A stretch of DNA of 39,087 bases, from assembly GCA_000934455.1 (NCBI GenBank), contig KN887876.1:9321-48407 (forward strand), written 5' to 3'. Shown here piece by piece: positions 33,867 to 39,087 of this stretch. The notes under the pieces were generated by a model. That model was not told the DNA's origin. It did no database searches and saw nothing but the letters and a program-made list of their open reading frames with translations. The translations under genes and the position numbers were made by a program. Each line of letters begins with the position of its first letter. The stretch's first letter is position 1. This stretch comes from Apostichopus parvimensis. Its lineage: Eukaryota > Echinodermata > Holothuroidea > Aspidochirotida > Stichopodidae.

Positions 33867-36085
33867 CGACAGAATCTCAGAGGGAAAGACAGACGACAAC
33901 GGAAGATAACGGCCCTCAGACCATCGTCAGAACGACCGGAAAAGATGTGAGCCCGGCAAGGGCTCATATGAGACGATGCAAATCGGGGAAACGTCGTTGC
34001 TTTCCCGTCGCGACCTCACGTCGACCTCAAAGTGTCGTCATCCATGAGATTGGACAAAAGTGGTGATACGATTTGTGACTTAAAACCGTTTCTCGGACCC
34101 TCCTAGTGGGTAGTAGTTAGCCGTGGTCTCAAGAAGCTATAGAAAGGAAAGGGTTTATAACAGTGTTACTTTAGGAGGAAGGTTAGTTTTTAGAATGTGT
34201 GATATTGATTGATCTCAAGTCAAACACAAAAATAGATTCAATCATGGCTTTTACCAAACTCTCAATAGCCAATGATGAATGATAATCTGCAAATGAGGGA
34301 AAGAGTGATTTCAAATATAATTGCTGCTCGCTACATTTTGTGGATTGTGTAGAGATGTAGAACTCTTGCGGTAGATGTTGTCATCTCCACCTCCACCCAA
34401 CCCCCCTCTCCCAAACCCCTCCCCCATCCTCAGTTCTTCCTCCATTCCCTCATCCTGTCCAGATCACTTCATAAACACTTGTTTCTTGAGTCATGTGTAG
34501 GTAGCTAGTTTGATTTGCCATTTTGAAATTAATTTATTAAATTTTTGGCTGTAAGAATTTATATGTCCGTTGCAGAGGACACCTCTGGACCTGTGTGGTA
34601 TTTGTATGTATGTTTCACCACACTACTCTCTGGAAGGTAGTGGTGGTGGTGGTTAGTTTGAGGGTAAAATTATACCAAAGTGTTCTAGTACAGGGAGAGA
34701 AGTTTGCTTGATGATAGTACTAAATATTTAGAAGCAGTTTAGCAGTGTACACCAAATCCTGGTATTAGACTTATTTTTAATTTATATTATTTTACTTCAT
34801 TATGTTTTGTTCTGTGTTTATTTCATTTATTTATTTTATCGTTCTTTAAAGTGAGGTCTGATCAATTCTAAGTAGTGGATACTTTAATGTAATCAACTCC
34901 ATAGAAACAGGAGAAAAATGAAGGTTTTGTCGTTACTCACGGCTATTGCATTCTTCCCCACAAACTAGAAAACATTAAAATACTTTGGAGCATGAATGTA
35001 CACGATACCACGTATTAACTGCGGGCTCGTAGGTGCACCTAAGCATGAAGCAATCGTCACGCTTCACTTAAGTTTAATGACGATTCAAAGTTGAACAGAT
35101 CTTTCATAGAAGTATTGTATAACTATAAGTAATATGTTGCTGGCATGTATACATTTGTAGTATTCCTGAAGTAAAGGGTATTTATAAGCCTCCAACCAAC
35201 CCTGACGGATGGCGGCTCATTAGATATTGCGAACCGAATGTCGTTGAAAAGCGAGAGCATTTAGTATTGGTTTTGTCGACTCTGATGCCAGATTTTTTAC
35301 CCCTACGTGTTGGTTTACGGAATGCCTGGTCATTCGTTGTGCAATCATGTGTACGAGATCGTCTTCGGGTCACTTACAACATGAGTTAAATATGCCATCT
35401 GTTTGTAGGTAACGAGTAAAGTGGAGGAAATCTGATTATACTTTTAGTGAGGGCATCCCTGTCGTACTTACAGATCTTCTGTGGTGGTACGATATCATAA
35501 TAATTTGTGGAAGGCATTCTTCCGATATCCAGGGTTACCTTTGACACACCTCATCATACAGAGAGGATATTAAAACAAATATGTTAATGTGGTAGATGAT
35601 AATTTCATTTCATTTTGGGGCTTTCTACTTCTGAATCTCTCCCCCCCCCCCCTTCTCCTCTTCCTCTGTCCCCCTTCCCATTCATCTCTTTTCACCTGTT
35701 GTGACTAAGTAACTTCTCAACATGGATACACAAACTGATCTATTTTTAGTAACTATGAAATAGCAAAATATATCAGGGTATTTGGTAGTATCTGGTGGCA
35801 TTAGACACACGCATATATGTCATTTTATTTTATATTTATTGTTTATGCATGGCTGTGTAATATCATGTTATAGCAGACAACTAGACAAGGTAGCCCACAC
35901 CAGACACATAGCTTGCCTGTGTTGTACACTCAAACACCCCCACAACACCCCCCCCCCCCATTGTCATAAAAAACAGACCAGTTTAACAGAGGAAAGTGCA
36001 AAAGAACTTTGATGGTTTGTTCATTATAGGAGTTTATCCTAAAATGAAGACTAAGAAATCCAGTAGGGAACCCAGACATTGAATA
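33867..36085 (+). other. IPO11 3' UTR and downstream sequence
   Basis: No AATAAA is seen in the first 2 kb. Candidate ATTAAA signals lie at 34536, 34974 and about 35572, so the 3' end cannot be fixed. The sequence also holds C-rich tracts at 34385-34430 and 35640-35652 and a (GGT)n run at about 34641. An open frame at 33863-34066 simply follows exon 26 in another frame. Confidence 0.5.
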
Positions 36086-36086
36086 G

Positions 36087-36590
36087 TAGATTTGTAGTAC
36101 TCGAGTCTCAGCTTGTACTCCTGAGTGTGAATCCTCACTCTTGTGATTTTGTACCTGTGCTAAAGAGGCTTGTATGTGTAGTCATGTACTCATACTCTCC
36201 ACTTTGCACTCATGCTCAGGGGTTTGTATACTTCCCCTGTTACAAGTCTACTGACTAATAGACTTGTAGTACTCGAGTCTTAGCTTGTACTCCTTAGTGT
36301 GAGTCCTCACTCTTGTGGTTTTGTACCTGTGTTCAAGAGGCTTGTATGTGTAGCCATGTACTCATATTCTCCACTTTGCACTCATGCTCAGAGGTTTGTT
36401 TACTTTCCTGTTACAAGTCAACTGACTATTAGACTTGTAGTACTCTAGTCTCAGCTTGTACTCTTTAGCGTGAGTCCTCATGTGGTTTTGTACCTGTGTT
36501 CAAGAGGCTTGTATGTGTAGCCATGTACGCATACTCTCCACTTTGCACTCCTGCTCAGGGGTTTGTATACTTCCCTGTTACAAGGGTTGA
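36087..36590. repeat. About 172-bp tandem repeat, three copies
   Basis: Units begin TTGTAGTACTCGAGTC (36092, 36264, 36435) and contain GAGGCTTGTATGTGTAG(T/C)C, TCTCCACTTTGCACTC and TTACAAGTC. The third unit is slightly truncated. No coding potential is seen. Confidence 0.95.
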
Positions 36591-36599
36591 ATTAGCAGG

Positions 36600-37560
36600 A
36601 CAACTTTGAAATGTCATGTTTTTCATCAAAGCAAATAACTTACTGGTCAGTATTGATGTATTTCTGGGTTATTTTTCTTTTTTGCTCTCATTTCTGTTCT
36701 TCAGCATCGTCTATAATATCATTAGTGCGTATTAAACACTAAATTACATCATCCTCTATAACCGACTATTCATCACAGTTGTGTTAAATTGAATCATTTT
36801 AATCGAGTTCGTTAAAATGCCATCCTGTCCATCTGGCAAATTAGCTTGATTTTGCTGACCTAAATTCAATTAGGTGGTTAATTGTTGTGTGTGATAAGTT
36901 TTTAGGCGAACCTAATTTAATAGCTTACAAATCTGTTCAGACCAGAGTTTCTCTGTTTATGGTGATTACATTCTATCATGATAAGAGTTCTAATTAGGTG
37001 GTGCGTCGGTTATTTTTCTATCGCCAAATAACCAGACAGGTAGTTTATTTATTTATTGATGTAATTTTGGAGACGTTGTTTTTTTAGGAATAATCATGTA
37101 TGCAAAACATATGCAAATATATGCAAACTAGATTATTCTCAGTCAAGGAGGGCTTTCAATCTGCATATTGAGTTTGAATTGAGATGAGCAAAATAACATT
37201 ATTAAAAACTGAAAGGGATTGGCCTATACAAACTTTAATAATTGGAAACATTGTTTGATGGTACCCAAATTTATGCTAAGACTGCCATGTTCAGATTGTG
37301 TTACATTTGGAACATAAGATTCATTCAAAGCTATGAATATTCAGTGGATACCTCTTCGATGTTCATCTGATAACAAAGAGCTCAACCTCGCCAGTTTATA
37401 GAGACATCTTCCCGTTACTTCTCTAACAGTCTCCTAGTTTTATCATTAACAGGATTGAAGAATTGGAATAAACACTTGGTTACCCCAAACATTAATCAAG
37501 CAAGCAATTTAAGTTGTGCGATTAAATAATACCCAGGTATCAGGGTGATGTGTCTTCCCC
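36600..37560. other. AT-rich intergenic stretch
   Basis: No gene is visible. An 11-mer AATTAGGTGGT occurs twice, at 36868 and 36992, among several TAATT-type homeodomain-like sites. A regulatory role is possible but unsupported. Confidence 0.4.
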
Positions 37561-37664
37561 CCCACCCCTCCCTTATCCAACCAATAAATGCTCTCTATCA
37601 ATTAATACAATGTTGGTTTTTTGTCAACATATTTTGAGTAATACTATCTTAAATTTGGGTTAAG

Positions 37665-37820
37665 TTGCTTGGTATTGATGACCAAATGCCAAACAGGCTG
37701 TTCTCAAAAGACATTCCATTGGATTCATGGTCACATCTGGGTATTGCTTATACCGGTGCAGCAGTTAAATTTTCTATTCAGGGAAGGGTAACGGGGCGAT
37801 CTACGGGTGGATTTGATCTA
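37665..37820 (+). CDS. Possible exon of a neighbouring gene (LamG/ConA-like)
   Basis: A 156-nt open segment bounded by AG at 37663-37664 and GTAAGA at 37821, phase 0 at both ends. It encodes 52 residues including PLDSWSHLGIAYTGAAVKFS, which resembles the W-H/S-x-(V/L)-A/I-x-x-(Y/F)-x-G core strand pair of laminin-G/concanavalin-like and pentraxin-type domains. The upstream tract is a poor polypyrimidine tract and no partner exon is found in the window. It could be a chance open frame, a dead exon fragment, or an exon of a gene extending past the right edge. Confidence 0.35.
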
Positions 37821-37963
37821 GTAAGAAACCCATTGATTCAGGGTGAAGTTGTGGATTATCTCTCACTCAACTTGAAACGTTCGTGTAATATTAGTGATAT
37901 TCTCCACTACGTCATATTCCTAAGTAGACATATAGTATTGTGTGGTGTGTGTAGATGATTAAT

Positions 37964-38221
37964 TATGAGCTTATCTGAACTCATGAGTAAATATGAACTC
38001 ACGAGTAAATATGAACTCATGAGTCAATATGAACTCATGAGTCGATATGAGCTTAACTGAGCTCATGAGTAAATATGAACTCATGAGTCGATATGAACTC
38101 ATGAGTCAATATGAACTCATGAGTCAATATGAGCTTAGCTGAGCTCATGAGTAAATATGAACTCATCAGTGAATATGAACTCATGAGTCAATATGAGCTC
38201 ATGAGCTAATTTGAACTCTGA
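37964..38221. repeat. 18-bp palindromic tandem array, about 14 copies
   Basis: Units are variants of GAACTCATGAGTCAATAT. Each contains the perfect 10-bp palindrome ACTCATGAGT, and four contain TGAGTCA, the consensus AP-1 (TRE) site. A longer variant with GAGCTTA(A/G)CTGAGCTC recurs twice, showing a higher-order period. Confidence 0.95.
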
Positions 38222-39087
38222 AGTTTATTTTAACTCCTCATCTGGTCAATCGTACTCATATATTTACATGAGTTGATATGACTTTAACCCATGAGTTACT
38301 CAAGAGTTTTACAGAAGTTGTAATGGAACTCATTTATGCAGCTTCATTTTAGAGGGTCAGTGTTAAGTTTTGTAGCAGCTGCCATTTTGACTTGTGTTTA
38401 ACCATGTTTAAGCCAGTTAATCCTTTATCTTACCAGGCCATCATAGAAAAGTAAAAATACAAATTAATAAAAACAAGAGCCATACAATCAGTGTATTGTT
38501 TATCTGTTATTAGTTTTATATTTATACGTACGGGTTTAACTTATTTCGAGAAAACACAGCATTCGAATATGTGTGTACAAACATAAAAGATAAAGACTTG
38601 TAATTGAATCAAACTAAATCCTCAGTTATGCATATAACAAAAAAATCGAAGTGCCCGCGTCAAGAAGAAAATTTTCCACGTGATGTGTCAGTATTTTACG
38701 CAGCTTTGAGAAGGGTTCAGAGGAGTGGTCTCACCCCTTGTGCTGGTGGACGTTGGAATATAATTTACATATAAATTCCGTTGGATACAAAATAAATGAT
38801 CATAATTTCTCATCTATCTTATATAGATATGTCTACAGGTAGGTTTTTTGTCATTCGTTCTAATAAAGTATTAAGTTGATTAAGGTCACACGCACATGTT
38901 TCTGGTTTCATTATAAAATAGGTCAGCTTTCCGACTGCATTGGTAACTCCACCAAGAAAACTCCGAAGCACTGAGCGGAACGAAGATCCTTAGAGAAAAA
39001 TCCGGGTAAACTGATGATGTGTACGTAATAATGCATCGCACGGTTTCATATGAAAGGAAAGGTCATTAGATTCAAGGGCTGGACGTT
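38222..39087. other. Right-edge intergenic sequence
   Basis: AT-rich with no gene, RNA or repeat that I can support. An AATAAA is present at about 38794 but cannot be tied to a transcript. Confidence 0.6.

Noticed and set aside
33863-34066. 67-codon frame downstream of the IPO11 stop
   Set aside because: It lies in the 3' UTR in another frame with no conserved motif.

Overview
The window is eukaryotic genomic DNA dominated by one spliced protein-coding gene on the + strand: the animal orthologue of importin-11 (IPO11), a beta-karyopherin nuclear import receptor. I reconstructed it as 26 coding exons from the ATG at 1075 to the stop at 33864-33866. They join in phase into 2910 nt, a 969-residue protein, close to the roughly 975 residues of vertebrate IPO11. 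Exons are 41-277 bp. Introns carry normal GT-AG borders except intron 13, which has the signature of a minor-spliceosome (U12) AT-AC intron.

The organism looks like a marine invertebrate, possibly an echinoderm such as a sea cucumber. This is inference from the AT-rich introns, the many poly-C/poly-G runs and minisatellites, the SINE and LINE types, and a protein close to, but clearly diverged from, the vertebrate one. No sequence here fixes the species.

Layout. 1-1074: upstream region with a candidate 5' UTR exon end and part of a repeat. 1075-9603: exons 1-9, with two small hAT-type elements (introns 3 and 7), a LINE fragment and a segmental duplication (intron 5), and a 53-bp minisatellite (intron 8). 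9604-17614: exons 10-16, with two further copies of an unnamed dispersed repeat (intron 10) and the AT-AC intron 13. 17615-24560: exons 17-22, with 16-bp, purine-rich and about 97-bp tandem arrays, a tRNA-like sequence, a SINE and a LINE tail. 24561-30161: a 5.6-kb intron made largely of short tandem duplications. 30162-33866: exons 23-26. 33867-39087: 3' UTR and intergenic sequence with two more tandem arrays and one isolated open segment that may be an exon of a neighbouring gene.

The most unusual signals are two places where the 3' end of an exon together with its 5' splice site has been copied in tandem into the following intron (exon 13, with its U12 site, and exon 22, with its GTAAGT site). 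Each leaves a decoy donor intact downstream of the real one. I found no convincing complete second gene in either strand.
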